Assembly (NCBI GenBank): GCA_951230915.1
Contig: OX579633.1
Location: 3,596,001 to 3,660,000 of the forward strand
Direction: 5' to 3'
Source of the DNA: Antitrichia curtipendula
Taxonomy: Eukaryota > Streptophyta > Bryopsida > Hypnales > Leucodontaceae
DNA: 64,000 nt
Part shown: positions 25,253 to 38,300 of the stretch, piece by piece
Position numbering within the stretch: position 1 is the first letter of the stretch
Layout of the letters: each line of letters opens with the position of its first letter
Notes under the pieces: generated by a model
Seen by the model: only the letters and a program-made list of their open reading frames with translations
Databases searched by the model: none
What the model was told of the DNA's origin: nothing
Made by a program: the position numbers and the translations under genes

Positions 25253-25749
25253 GACATGTGTCATGACTTTATAATCCCAACCTTGCAAAAGAGAAAAAAT
25301 CACATTCCAAACTATGGTTGGAATTTGTACCAACTTTGGTTGGAAATAGCTGCACCCTACAAGTTAGTTATTGATGGCTGGTTGGTAGTGGGTGGTTCTA
25401 CCATAATCCAAATAGGACTGTGACTATGTTTTCACCCAAAAGGCTCCAAAACTGTCATTTCTAACACAATCACCAAATTTTAGAAAAGGAACATTTTTGG
25501 ATACATATAACCATAGGATCTTGTAGTATGCTGGGTTGAGTAGACGTAGAAAAAATTTCAAAAATTTCCACTATATAGGTTGCAAGATATTAACGTTTGA
25601 AGTGATAGAACCCCCCTTTTTGGTTATAGAATTAGCAAAAAATAATGAAGCGTACCACAAATGTACTGCCACCATCTTGATACTAAAGCTTAAATTAATG
25701 ATGTGAGGATGAATTCTTGTGGATGAGAATTCCAAAGAAGAAAAGCATC
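25253..25749. other. No gene
   Basis: The stretch 25420-25620 (GACTATGTTTTCACC...AAACTGTCATTTCTAA) is an inverted relative of the interior of the preceding TTAA element, so it is probably a broken second copy. Nothing else is recognised. Confidence 0.45.
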
Positions 25750-26460
25750 AGGAAGTATTGTTGAAGACACCCATTGCTGAAGTATTGTTTCAATGGGTTA
25801 ATAATATAATATTGAAAATATATTATTACAATACTTAAAACAATATATTTTTAATAAAAATATAGTACTTCCACTGAAACTATATTGTTACATTATTATG
25901 TGCAATAATGCAACAATAAGGTAAACCAACCCATTGTGGTCAAATGACCCATAGTGGACACCTACCTCATGACCCCATCATGGTTTTTTCAGTTTTTTCA
26001 AATTTTGCCTTCAATGCATGTCTTACATGACAGTAATGAAGTGGTTAGTGACTTCATTAGGAACTTCTAATTTTTCAGTGAGAATTCATTGTGAGAATTG
26101 ACTTTTAAGGCTTTCCATGTTAGAATTTTTTTTGACTGCTTTAGGTGAGCCAAATGAGCATGATGGATTCATATTTTGTTGGATAAAAGGTAGTCTACAG
26201 ACTCTTATGGGCAAAAATGCATTGAACACTTCAAAAATTCATAGCAAATTCACATTTTGTCAGAAGAAGATAATTTTAATTGCTCTCATTGTTTCTTGCA
26301 CTTGTACTATTGTGGGAAAAAAATTAAAAAATTTCAGTAACCACATGATGTCAAGCTCCTTATTTTGACCACTATGGGCTGGTTTACCTTATACTTTCAG
26401 TACCATACTGTCAACCCACTGAAATAATATTGCAACAATATTGAAGCAATGAGAGGTACT
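25750..26460. mobile_element. Outer inverted-repeat element hosting a nested MITE
   Basis: CATTGCTGAAGTATTGTTTC...GTGGGTT-like sequence at about 25775-25800 is mirrored by AACCCACTGAAATAATATTG...GAAGCAATG at about 26414-26450. The AT-rich flanks are also related. The 471-bp MITE at 25919-26389 lies inside. The boundaries are approximate. Confidence 0.5.
25919..26389. mobile_element. TA-flanked MITE, AGGTAAACC family
   Basis: The left end AGGTAAACCAACCCATTGTG and the reverse complement of the right end, AGGTAAACCAGCCCATAGTG, match at 18 of 20 positions, and similarity continues about ten bases further. TA flanks both sides (25917-25918 and 26390-26391), as for Tc1/mariner-type MITEs. The same left end recurs at 49189. 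Confidence 0.8.
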
Positions 26461-26461
26461 T

Positions 26462-27453
26462 TCCCGGTGAGGCAGCCTCGCTGAAGGCTACTGAATGTTA
26501 TGTACACTACTTACCTTCCTTGCAATTGTGTCCTTTTCCTGAAATCAAATTTGGTGATCTAGATGAACACAGATTTAAGGGTTTAAGACCAAGTCGTAAA
26601 CCTCTCCTCTGCCAATCACAACTCGCCACAGTAGAGATACTTGTCTGCTTTGCAATAAATTAGGACGGTAGATTCAAGACAAATCGGGTGTGCTGTAGCT
26701 GTCCGATGATAGCAGATGTATATTCCGCTTAATTTCCTCCAATGCGCTGTCACAACTCCACAAACTCATAGATGAGACCAGACCATCTAGGATTTCTACA
26801 GATATTCGAGGATCGAGAATCCGCAGGGAGACCTTCGTGGGGAAGAAGGCAAGTTTTCAGCGTCGACATTTGGCCATGAGGAAGCTTCTGTGACTTTCAG
26901 ATCACGTTTAGGGTTTGAGGAGCCATATCGCCGTCTCTTTGGTGCTCCTTTTTCGACGCGAAGCCTGGCAGAAATGACACAGAAATGACCGAGAGAAGAC
27001 TTAGAAATGACGCAATGTCCTTTCCCGGATGTGGGTTTCTGTGGAGTGGACTGACGAAGCCCCACAAGGTTCTTGAATCTTCGTCCAAATCCCACAAGGT
27101 CCTTGAATCTTCGTACTTTAATACAGTACATTAAACTGAGAGCCTCATTTGGCTAAAAGTGTACGAGACACGAGTTTCGGTGTTGCGGTGTTGTGGATAC
27201 AGCAATTGTTGCATGCTTCTGCTTTCACGAACTTTCCTGAGTTGATGGCATGGACCTACAGAGTCTCTTTTCTTGGGCGAACATTGAATATTATCTTAAT
27301 AGGGAAAGAGCACCTGTTGGTTTCTTGTGCGTCGTGAAGTCGGATGATGGAGTGGACGTGTTGGAGCGGGGAAGCGCAATTTGGTTCTCGCAACGGCGCG
27401 CAATTTTAGACTGAAGGTTTTCTTGGTGTTCGGTGTTTGGGAAAGCGGTGGTG
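26462..27453. promoter_or_regulatory. Upstream region of the membrane-protein gene
   Basis: Base composition rises toward genic levels. A perfectly registered 30-bp direct repeat (CCCACAAGGT[T/C]CTTGAATCTT plus ten bases, two copies) occupies 27061-27120. A telobox-like AAACCCTAA lies on the minus strand near 26906-26914. This could be a divergent promoter, but I found no supported minus-strand gene; the 111-residue minus frame here is unlike any family I know. Confidence 0.4.
27061..27120. repeat. 30-bp direct repeat, two copies
   Basis: Positions 27061-27090 and 27091-27120 differ at only a few bases. They lie about 340 bp upstream of the start codon at 27454. Confidence 0.9.
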
Positions 27454-28449
27454 ATGGAGTACCACTGGCCATTCGCGGTGTGCATCTTGTTTGTCTCCGC
27501 TTTTGCAATTGCTGCAATTGTTCTTTTGCGCAAATTCGAGGGGGCTAAATTCTCTGGGAAGGACGAGATTGAGGATCCGAGTGTTATTGGAGTTTTACCA
27601 ATTGGCTATTTGAGTCGCGTTGAGCTTTGGAGTGCCTGTGGTGGAGGTTTAAACCCTAGCTATTTGCTCGTTTTTCGAGCTCTCTGCGTGCTGTACCTCC
27701 TGCCGATTCTGATTTACAACGTCGTCCTCAAAGGCAGCTTCGTCTTTTTCTTTTTCACAGAATGCACGTTCACTCTCCTCATCGTCTACTTCGCACTTGC
27801 GTTTCGGCAAAGCTTGTTGCATTACCTGGAGGATCGCTCTTCCGACAACCGGATTATTCCGCGAGAGAGCATTACGTATCATCACGACAGGCTCTTGAAC
27901 AAAGATCTTGAAGGCTCTCCATCATCAAATGGAGCTTTGTCAAATGGAGTTGACAAAGCTGTTGATGCGCCATTGCGGGAGATACAAGAAGTTGCGGGTG
28001 TGGAAGGGTACGTGACACAGTGTGTATTCCAAACGGTCTTCCCTGCTGCAGTGCTCACGGACTTGGTGTACTGGGGGCTGCTCATCCCTTTGTTTCTGCC
28101 CGCGAATTTTTACCATAGCTTCGTGGACATTAACATGCATGCGATCAATTTGGTTCTCCTCCTCATTGAATTTGCGCTCAATAGCCTCCGATTTCCGTGG
28201 TTCCGCATCAGCTACCTCATCCTCTGGAGCTCGGCATACTGCTTCTTGCAGTGGGGAGTTCACAGCACGGGGATTACTCGGTGGTGGCCATATCCGTTTA
28301 TGAACGTTGACACCCCGTATGCTCCTGCTTGGTACTTGGCCATCGTGTTCTTCCACGGCGTTGGCGCTGCTGTTTGCCTTCTTCTTGCCCTCTTTAAACG
28401 GAGAATCTGGTCTCGATTTAACCTTCCTGTGAAGATAGCTCCCTTGTAG
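27454..28449 (+). CDS. Rolling stone/FAR-17a-like seven-helix membrane protein
   Basis: An intact, intronless 331-residue integral membrane protein. I take the ATG at 27454; the open frame extends seven codons upstream but only to a GTG. Predicted helices lie near residues 6-26, 70-92, 96-118, 190-214, 227-245, 252-270 and 292-313. A polar loop (about 126-188) contains a Ser/Asn-rich stretch. Family-typical phrases are GGGLNPSYLLVFRA, FFTECTFTLLIVYFAL (plants usually have QWTFTL, so Glu-Cys here is unusual), ALNSLRFPWFR, LQWGVHST and RWWPYPFMNVDTPYAPAWY. These match the poorly characterised plant relatives of Drosophila Rolling stone and the FAR-17a/AIG1 family. Its biochemical role in plants is unknown to me. 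Family placement is firm; function is not. Confidence 0.88.
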   Translation: MEYHWPFAVCILFVSAFAIAAIVLLRKFEGAKFSGKDEIEDPSVIGVLPIGYLSRVELWSACGGGLNPSYLLVFRALCVLYLLPILIYNVVLKGSFVFFFFTECTFTLLIVYFALAFRQSLLHYLEDRSSDNRIIPRESITYHHDRLLNKDLEGSPSSNGALSNGVDKAVDAPLREIQEVAGVEGYVTQCVFQTVFPAAVLTDLVYWGLLIPLFLPANFYHSFVDINMHAINLVLLLIEFALNSLRFPWFRISYLILWSSAYCFLQWGVHSTGITRWWPYPFMNVDTPYAPAWYLAIVFFHGVGAAVCLLLALFKRRIWSRFNLPVKIAPL

Positions 28450-30135
28450 TGTATTGATTTTGATGCTGTAGCAGTTATACATTAATTTCGACTTAGATTT
28501 CGACCAGGGTCGTCAAACGATGACGGCTTTGTTAACCTCAATTCAGTTTTCTTAGCAATTGTTTGATTGTTCGTTTCCTCCCTCAAATGCTTATGTATTG
28601 AATTGGAGCAATTTTACACATTCTGCCATTGGCGTATTCTAAAGTCATAAGATTATGATGCAAGACATCAATCTTTTCTACCAAACCATGGAGTCATGAC
28701 TTATCGATATGGCTTTAAACTTCAACTCAGATTCCTCCGCAATGGATTGATTGTTTCGTTTCTTACTCAGATGCCAGTGTACTTTACTGGAAGCATGTTC
28801 ATAAGTAAAAATGTATAAATCAAGCAATTCTGAACTGAAATTGGGAAACAAAACATTGTGAGCAACTTGACATGGGGAGCACTCTTTAATTGAGTATTCG
28901 GGCATTGACAGGGACAATTCATCATTGCAAAATTTCGAAGAAGCTGATGACGCTGATGCTGTGACACATTGATCATCTGCAACATCTCATAGGCATATCT
29001 GTTCCATGTTCACCCCCACATCACATAAATCATCCCTCAAGTCCTTGTAGCTTCTAGTTGCAGGTCAGCAGATCTCATTACACCCAACAAGTAGAAGAAT
29101 TCAATCATATTAGAGTCTTGGCCTTCCAACTACGTCAAAGCTCATCTAAGAAGGTTTTGCAATCAATGCCGGAAGACACTCCACCATTGATAACGAGCAT
29201 AACCACCGAAACCCTCCACTGAATAGCATAGAGCAGACAAAATGATCAACAGGACTGGAGCAAATGCACCTGTCACAAGGCCTGTTACGATACTCCAAAA
29301 CACTTTCGCGGATATGATACCTCCGCAGCCGAGCTTCAAAATATCGGCCGAGTCTGAGCAGCGCAATTCATAAGGCGAGTATAAAAAATTGAAGTTTTCA
29401 CATTTGCCTTAGTTCGCAATTGGAGAAGAAGTGTCCACATTCATGCTCGACTAAAAGCTGACGAATCGCACGTCGCGAGCAGCTTCCGAGGGAACAATTG
29501 GCTGTAACGCGAAGACTCTGAAATTGCCTGAAAGTCTTCATTCACTGAAGAACTTCGAGGCGTTTTGTCTGCAGATGACTCTGACAGGTGCGGTTGTAAC
29601 TCTGTTCAACAAGAGACCATGTTCCTGTTCAAGAAGTTGGTCTGGAACCCTTTTCACACATGGGTGAACAGAGAGAGTATCCTGAAATCGAAAAGAAAAA
29701 TTAAAGTCACTGGATTCAAAAGTTTGCTAGACTTCCAAAATGTAGAAAATGAGCACAGCCACCTTACCTCCCCTCAGTCCTAGGATCGCTGATCTTGGAG
29801 AAGAAATTAAAGTAGATCACCGAACACTCGAACCCACTTGATTTCTTGGATTAAATGTACACCCCTACACTGTCATTAGTCAGATATATTTCTTTGTAAT
29901 ACCAACAGGGTGACCTGGCAGGTTGATTTAACATACCACTTCCTACTCTCAATACTGTCCCGAAGAAGAGGAAGTAGAAATTCATGGTCTGATGCAACGA
30001 ACTCAATTGGATACATCGCAGCTATGAAGGAAGCCAAATCAAAGTTTCTTAACTCGAGAGCAAGCCCATTTCTTGCAAAGCATTCATGACCGTACCTCAG
30101 AATGAAAGAACAAAGCCGCAACCACGCAAATAATT
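28450..30135. other. 3' regions of two convergent genes
   Basis: The membrane-protein gene (plus) and the RUS gene (minus) converge here, so much of this is probably 3' UTR. Two minus-strand open frames look more protein-like than average. One is at 29876-30121 (no start, directly downstream of the RUS stop). The other, ending at 29163, has a hydrophobic segment (VFWSIVTGLVTGAFAPVLLI). Neither has a start codon or a family I recognise, so neither is called as a gene. Confidence 0.45.
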
Positions 30136-33100
30136 TTATTCATCAATCTCCATGTCAACGAGAAAGGAAGCAGTGCTCGGAATTTTGAGCACAACTCTAC
30201 TGACAGACCATCCTTGTTTCCGAATTGCATCTATGAATGTGCCATAATTTTCTTCCATTTCACCAACACTAACGCTAAGAATCTCCGCTTGCTCATCAAA
30301 ACTGGGGATTCTTAAACCATTCTTCACCGAGTTGAGAAAGCTACTTGTTTTTGAATTCTGTTCGAATTGGGGTACTGGTTGCCGAATTTGTCGCAAAAGC
30401 CAGCAAGCCTGGTAAAGACTCCGCAATAAAGTTGTGCTGTTTGCCCCTTCCTGCTCAAGCCACAAAATTTGTTAAAACCTGCTGACGGAGATGGTTAAAG
30501 AAAAAGTAATGACATCATTGCCAAGGACAGATTTTCACCTTCAACACAACGCGGGCTTCAAAACCATGTATTGAATTCGGATGTAATACCAGGAGGTACT
30601 TCTCTTGCTCGTATAGTTTCAGTAGCTTCCGAACCTACACAACACATCAACAAGTGTGCTGTCAACTCTCTCTATTTAGATGAGCAATCACTCTTCTAAA
30701 AGAACGTTCAGGTCAAAAGCAAGATAAGGGTGTGACCAGCTTCCTATAAAGAAGAAGCCATGGAACAGAAAAATGTGAAGCAACTGCATGACTTGATTAT
30801 GGCCACTCACCTCGTCTGCTGGAGGTTCTGAACCCAGAAGCTCTTCTAACTTCATACCAACACGAACTTGAGGATCTAACAAAGTACGTGGAACTAAAAT
30901 CTGCTCTTGCACGTTGCAGTCTTCGTAATCTATGTCATTGACGATCCAAATTAGTTCTACTTCATTCGGCTCATTGATATCCTTATCAATAACTTCCATA
31001 TCAGAGACACGGTGATATCTTAAGATTTAAATCACCTGGAATCGGCGTGCCGGACATGAAATTCTCAAATAAGATAACAGCTCTCTTGAAATTTATCTGC
31101 GCAAGTTCGCAATCAACCAATTTCCAATGTCACATGCTCAATTTTTTAAGAGAATAACTAGCGCACCGGCATAATGCAGTCCCTTCTTGAGCTTAATTCG
31201 TGGTTTTCAATAAATTAGTTCTCATGTATTCCCTAGTATAAATCATTTGCTATGTTTCTCTAAGTACTGTGTTCGACATTCTAGTATTGTGAAGCTGCAT
31301 TCCAACACATCGATAAATTTATCTGCATTCTATAAACTATCTTGATCACGCTACTCTAAAGAGAACTGGTGCCAACTCTGAACCGAAACAATCATGATTT
31401 CAATACACTGGAACTGTTGATTCTAAGAGTTAAAAGTATGCGTACAGTGTCGAAACGTAGGACCGCAAGCGTTTGGTAGCGGAGCCAGAGATGCAGTGAT
31501 CTTATGGTCACCCATGTTGTCACTAACTCCCAATATGAAGTGGATATGCCCGGTGAGCCCTGCATTGACAAGCTAGTAGATCATTGAAGCGTTCGGCACA
31601 ACACTCCAGAGGAGAGTGATTTAACATGATATATTTTTCAAAGTTCTTAAATCAATGAAGAGATAACAGAATGACGTAGGATACCAAGACTTACAAGCAA
31701 TAACACGCCTAATCCCAGTCCAACTAGTTGCCCTGCAACACCCCACACCTCCTCCTGCATTTTCATACCTCAGCTGAGATCTTGTAAATGGATCCATATT
31801 TCAATCGCTCCAGATGAGATCTACCAGATTACCAGACTACCGAAGACCTATTTTTAAATTTTGATTCAGCGTACTTGAACGAAACTATATGACTAGAAAC
31901 CACCGTATTTCCAAAGTTGCGATACTGGTTGAAGTGCAGCAAAGATAGACTGGGTACAACTTACTTTAGCAACGACATCTCCAACGTTCTCAGAGATCGC
32001 AAAATGGTTCTGAATGACGCGAAAGGATGGATCCTTCAAACCCTTCGCTACAGCCTGCATTCATGGCTATGCATTAGACTAGTTGGTTTTGATTAGCACC
32101 AGAAAAAAAGATCATTATTTCGAAACGAAAATGACCCTGGGTAAACAGTACTCTATTAAATTTGCCACGCACATTTGAGCACAACAGACGTCAAAATGCA
32201 CAAGTAGAAATAACAGAATGGTAACAGAATGATATAACATCAGAGGTAATAGAGGTAACATAGCACCATGTCCAGCTTGCCTTGGTTAAATTCCCGAGTG
32301 ACGCCAACAGAAGAAAACTTCCGGGAGCAAATGGAGTTGCTAACTCAAAGATGCTGCAAATAAATCACAAAAGTCACACATAAATCTTTCTATGGCGCAG
32401 ACATATTTCATGGGGACACACTTCGAATGAAAAAATAAACTCGAAATATGTTGATATCCAATCAAGCACGTGTGAAAGCTTACGCAAACCTTATTCCCAA
32501 CGTGAATGGCGGAAGTGTGATTGTTCCCTGATAATATAACAAAACTGAAATCTGAAAATGGATATACAATTAAGGTTCTGTGTGATTTTCTGAGCGGAAT
32601 ACCTGCCAGCACTGCCAATGAAATCTGCATACATCCTCCATTGCTTCGGATCCTCGTCAAAAAGGCTTCCAAATCGACCACCTGTGAATTAGGGGGACAA
32701 CACAGTGTTACCCACAGTGGAATCCGTAGATCTAGCATCCTACCAGAGCTTTCTCGGTTTCAGCTCAAAGACGTCAACAGATTAGTCAGGACAGCAACAT
32801 GCTAGTTGAAATTTCTCCACAATGTCACAAAACCTCGGTACTTTTCATTTAATCAGAAGCAACATAGAAGAGTAAAAGCGACTCAAAAAATAAGGAGAAT
32901 TAATTACGAAACTTTTACCTATGAATAACCGACCCACCGATCCTAGCCCATCTTTGCTCACCCATCTGCACATAACGAGACAAAGCAATAGGCTTGAATG
33001 CAATACAAGTATCTGGGATCATGCATCTCTTAAATTGAAAATCTAGAGTCCAATCTCAACTCTTCCGAAGCGGGAAAGCGTACTCCAATTTACAGAGTAT

Positions 33101-35317
33101 CTGCAAAGATGAAATTACTTTATAGCAGCTGAAGCAGCTGCAGCGGATCCACCACCGCCACCAATACCAATAGCCTGACCACCAAAGCAAACGAGAACGG
33201 TAAGAATGAGTCATAACGTAAAAACAACTACCTTAATTGCTTCTCCGTACACATACAAAGGAAAACCTAGTATCGCTCTGTTGAGAATTTTAAGACAATT
33301 CGGAGCTCACTAAAAGGAATACAAAACCATTTGAGTCCTTCATTGTTCTGCTCCAACCCACTCCTGCATTGTCACTATTGAAGTAGTGATCTGCAACAGC
33401 ACTACAGAACTGGCTGCACGATAATGGTTCTGAACTTCAATAGCAAGTTCAGTCGGTGAAAACACAACAAATACCTTGAGAAGGCTGGAGGTGACGAGCG
33501 TGCTGCAAATCCAGCCGGTGACATTTGTTGGAAATTGCCATAGCATGTATGTCAGGTAGTCATTTGACACCGAATCTGAAAGCATATAATACTGCCTCCA
33601 TTCATTCATGTGTAAATTGTTCGGATAACGAACTAAACTCCTAAATCTTCAAGATGTGAATTTCATATAAGATCAGCACACCCTAAGAATTGCCAGGTCA
33701 CCGTAAACATATACTCAGTACTATATAGTTTAGTGCAATAGGGTTATCCATGCGTTTCATAAAGTCTAACATGGCGTGCACCTGGAAATCCAGAGGGCAG
33801 TACAAAGGTTCGAAGGTATTGAGGTACTCGAACTGGCAATCCGAGACTTTCCTGGTCCTCCAAGGACTTTCCTGCCTCACTTTCACTGTCTGAAGTATCC
33901 GTGTCTTCCTTACTCACAGCTAAAGACTGCTCGTCAGCCCAGTACCTACAGTGGGGTTGATAAAATTCATACATCAAGATACTTCTAATGTTCTACATCC
34001 TCGTATCTCTCTTCCATCCAATCACAACTTGTAATCGAACAGTGAAGGGTGACTACTTCAAGCACAAGAAGTTCCAGGAGGCACATCATTCTGAATTTTA
34101 AGTTATTTTCTAGAGAACCATGATGCAAGCTTCCTAAAAATGTAAGCACACTTTGGTTTGCCTCGGGACTCGATGAAAGTTCTACTCTATGCCCTCTCAG
34201 GGTAATAATTGCAGTAAAGCATACACTGAATGAAACATTCATACCTCGACATTAGCTGCCCGTTCCTCTTCTCGTGAAGCAAGATTTTCCGACTGCGCCA
34301 ATTCTCTGCTGATACTCTGAGGAACAGTGAAAATCCTATAAGTCAGATTTATCCACACGTCCTGATAATTTACGTAGTTGTTCGTTACGATGCAACGTCA
34401 ATACTTGGTCATTTTGGACTTCAATATTGGAAGCACCAGACGAAAAAGACGTGGAAAGCCAAGAGACATACAGTAAGGACATACAGTAAGTCATCGCTTC
34501 TTATAATGCTGTTATTTCTCTCCAGTCGGATTCGTAGTGATTCGCTTACTCTTAGCTGGATTCTTGCAATTTTTGCGTTAATTATGAATAATGAAAATAA
34601 TAGAGAGAGGCAGTGCAGGATCAATTTTGTCAAAATAGAAAAATTCAGAGAGACAAAAAATTGACGCTCAAGTGTCTAAAGCTCCAAGGGAAAATGCATT
34701 TGAGCATTATTAAATTGTCTAATTCTTTGTTGAATCTTGTTGAGAGTCAAAGGGGATGGATTACAGATTTTCTTAGCATGCCTTTTTCGGACACGTAGGT
34801 AAACTACGAATTTTACGACTTTTCAGAGTGCTGAAAATCCATGTAACAAAAATCGAACCTAGGCTCTCATGAATAGGCAAGAATCTGTACAGTTCGGTTT
34901 TTAAAACAGGGTTGCAAAAGGGTACAGTTACCTTAAAATCTATGATATGAATCATTTCAGTTGAAACTTGATCCTTCAATATATAAAAACAAAATTTAAA
35001 CAAATGAATGCATTATATCAATATAAATGAAATTGCTCAATGAGAGAAACGAAAAGTTCATTTAGAGTGGAAGTAACTTACACAGTGCGATCATTTTCCG
35101 GCCTGGCACTGTCACAGCTTGTACTGGCATTAGAATCATTAGAGGCACATCTACTGTAATTATTTCTTCGCGCTCTTGAAGAAGTGATGCACACGCTGTC
35201 ATCGTGGAAATATGAAACAGGAAGAGCTAATGAGGTGGTGCAGAAATAGCCAATCGGCTGACCAGAAGAGGAAGCCCGAGGCTGCCATGAAACGCAGCAG
35301 CTGCTCACAGCTGCCAT
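30136..35317 (-). CDS. ROOT UVB SENSITIVE protein (DUF647), RUS2-like
   Basis: A multi-exon plastid-type DUF647 protein. Exons read: 35317-35084, 34973-34932, 34316-34245, 33945-33782, 33575-33475, 33174-33119, 32965-32919, 32681-32603, 32353-32281, 32054-31965, 31754-31695, 31559-31446, 31096-31036, 30929-30811, 30634-30539 and 30450-30136. Phases agree from 33945 onward. Between 34245 and 33945 the phase does not close, so a small exon is missing or an acceptor is misplaced. The N-terminus (MAAVSSCC..., Ser/Cys-rich) suggests a transit peptide. Diagnostic phrases are LPSGFPDSVSNDYL, YMLWQFPTNVTGW, AAIKWVSKDG, DEDPKQWRMYADFIGSAGS, DPSFRVIQNHFAIS and HLWLRYQTLAVL. Arabidopsis RUS1/RUS2 act in seedling UV-B/light and auxin-related growth; the same role here is inference. 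The intron after 32281 has a GC donor. Confidence 0.92.
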
Positions 35318-38300
35318 TCTCTCAATCCAGTAGAATGTCCCGCTACTGCTTCACAGATTCCACTATAATTAAATTCAATAAGCAATTCGTCGCATTCAAA
35401 TCCGGCTCTCTCATGTCACAAGGACTTGAATACAAATGCGAAATGCGAAATCAAGGAGTTCGCTGATTCTTCCATACCATAGTAAGACCAGAGATTGCAA
35501 TCCCGGCGCTCTCAATCCAATCGAATGTCCAGCTCCAGCTTCACAGCTTCCACTTGAAATCGAACTTTATACGCAATTCATTACATTCGCAAGAAGTTGC
35601 ATGCAAATGTGATTCTGAAGAGTTCGTCGATTCTTGCGCACCGCAGCAACGGCAGTGCGCAATCTTCCTGCCCCAATCCTGAAATGAAATTCTACTACCG
35701 AAGACTGAAAATCCTTGGAACATCCAATTAGAAACCTAATTTGCGTGAACATGAAGTACGAGCCACAACGCGCTCTTCCTGAGGATAAGAGATGAATTTC
35801 GGAATTCAAATTGCAGCGGCCGGCCAAATACACTCTGCCAGGACTCGTAACACGTAGCGGGATGGACGCAAGCATCAAAGGGGCGACAATGCTGGGGTGG
35901 CAAGTGGAGAGGAGAAGGCGAGGTGGCGCCCTGTCACATAAAGGCAGCTGTGATGCTCACTCGCCATAGCCAAGCCTTCTGAGTTCAGACACTCAGTACG
36001 GAGTACTTTCTTTCGCAGTCGTGACACTTTCGGATGTACGAGAAGGAGATAAGGATGAAAATGAGGATGAAAAACGTCGTTTTCAATTCCATGTGTATTT
36101 TGGAGTGCCAATACGTAAGGCCGACAGGGGCCAAAAACACACTTTTTCCGAACGAAAACAGGACTTTACTATGGATAAACGACAGTTTTAAATCCTTTTT
36201 GTGTGTATGCATTAACCCTAGAAGGATGCCATGGACACCACATGTCTGATGGATGACAAAGAATCCTTCTATGTAGGATATAAGTGCAAGATTGTTCATC
36301 CTTGGAATTTTGTATTGAAAGGGGAGGTCTTGCACAGTAGTTTGACCTTCAGTGAATACTCTTGGATTTTTTTTTAAACAAATGATTCATATTATACCAA
36401 AAAGGATGAATTCTATGGTGATCAACTCATCTTTTGGGGGTTTATCCTTGAAATGACTAAAGAAGACATTGGATGTCCATTGGATGATTTCAAAGAGGTT
36501 AATTGAATGAATATAAATGTTTTTTCATCCAATTTTTTTGTGTGAGTTGCATAAATGCATTTCTAGTGAATGGAAAGGATATTCCCTCATAGTGGTATAT
36601 TTTGATTCTTCTACATATGAAGATGCTCAATCCATGCATCACCATATAGTGTATCAACTTCAAGTTCCTAGCTCTTGATGTAAATTTGAAACATAAGAAT
36701 TCTCTTTTTTGAATTTAGGCCCAACTAACAAAATGAATTTAATGAAGAGTAATTTCTAATTCATTTAAAAAGTTTGAAAAATTCCTAAAATTGCTCTTGA
36801 TGTGAATTTGAAATATAAGAATGATCTTTTTTGAATTTAGGCCCAACTAACAAAATAAATTTAATAAAGTGTAGTTTCTATTCCAATTTAAAATCTTAAA
36901 AAATTCCTAAAATTGAATATGATATTGCAATTTGAACTTTGTGCCTATTACCATGGGCTCAAATTTCTAATTATTTAAAAAAAAAAAATCTTATTCTATA
37001 ATATTCTACGCATGGAGAAGATTCTAGATTTTTTGAGCTTATTATGTATAACATATGAATTTTCTTCACTTCTTTCTTAAAAAATTCATGGTAATTTCAA
37101 ATATTCACCAAAAACCTTGAAAATTTTAAGACTTATAAAAAAAACATGTTTTCATCTCTCAAAAATTCATATAAAACTTTCGAGCATAAAGATTCACAAA
37201 ATGGAAGCATTCAAAGAAAAATGAGTCTAATGTTCTATTCCATAGTCCTAGTCCTAGTCTATTAGGATAAATGGTATATTTACATCATATTTACAACATT
37301 ATATTTACTTAATTCTTTATTATTTTATACGTTTAAAGTAAAAACATTCATATAGTCAATTTTAGCATTTTTAATAATTTTTATAACAATATATGTGGGC
37401 CACCAAAACATTATTGAAGGCACAAGAATATGGGCTCAATCAATCAATCATCCTTTAAATGAGCCAAGGAGATTAGGCCACCTCATCCTATGGGAGAATT
37501 TTTGTACCAAGATACTTGCTTATCAATTAAGTCATAGGAATTTTCTTCAATTGATAAATATTTTTATTTAAAAAAAAAATATATATATATATATATAAAT
37601 ATAAATTTGACATTTAAAATGGATTCCCTTTTCTTTTGACAAAAACAACAAAATAAAACTTCCCAAATTTAGTTTCAACTTCAATTGAAAACTTAAGAGA
37701 AATACTGGATATGTTTATTACATTTGTTTTAAATGGTGAGTATTAATGTTTTCAAAGAGAAAATGACATAGAAAATGGCTTACATTGTGATGTTGACACT
37801 ATAATATATAGTAGTGGCCAAAATTTCAAATCTTTTAAGCATATTTTTGTAGTTGAAAATCATTATATCTCAATTTTCAACAAAAGTCTAAATGTTTTAT
37901 GCCATATAGAAGACATGTCATTTCATCTTTGAAAACTAAAACTAAAACATTCATTCATATATATATATATAGTTAATTTGATATGGATGAACTTATGGTG
38001 ATATAGTCAAATCTTTGAATCCTTCACTCTGTGCCATATGCGGCTATCAAGGTTGGCATTTCATGCTAAATAATTAATTAAAGTTAGAAAAGTAGTTGGA
38101 CAAGCACTTCAAAATTAGTAAAATTTCTCAATTTTTTCTTTCCATTCAAAAGTTGAACACCTTAAATGTAGCCAATTTTTTTATTTGTATCCTACATATA
38201 TGCTGAAGCTACTCAGTGAATGGTTTGTGAAGAGAAGGAAGTCCTTTATAGAATTGGGAAAATATGAGGTACAACAATCCATATGGGATATGTAAATTAA

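Noticed and set aside
29163..29366. Short membrane-type protein gene
   Set aside because: The frame has no ATG and is preceded by a stop; one hydrophobic stretch is not enough.
30930..31035. A 43-nt mini-intron or frameshift in the RUS gene after ...GTPIP
   Set aside because: Moving the acceptor to 30930 (CATAG before ATTACGAAG) gives a normal 106-nt GT-AG intron, correct phase and the expected alignment of DYEDCNVQEQIL with the family.
35985..36335. 116-residue minus open frame
   Set aside because: No motif, no splice context and located upstream of the RUS gene; most likely chance.
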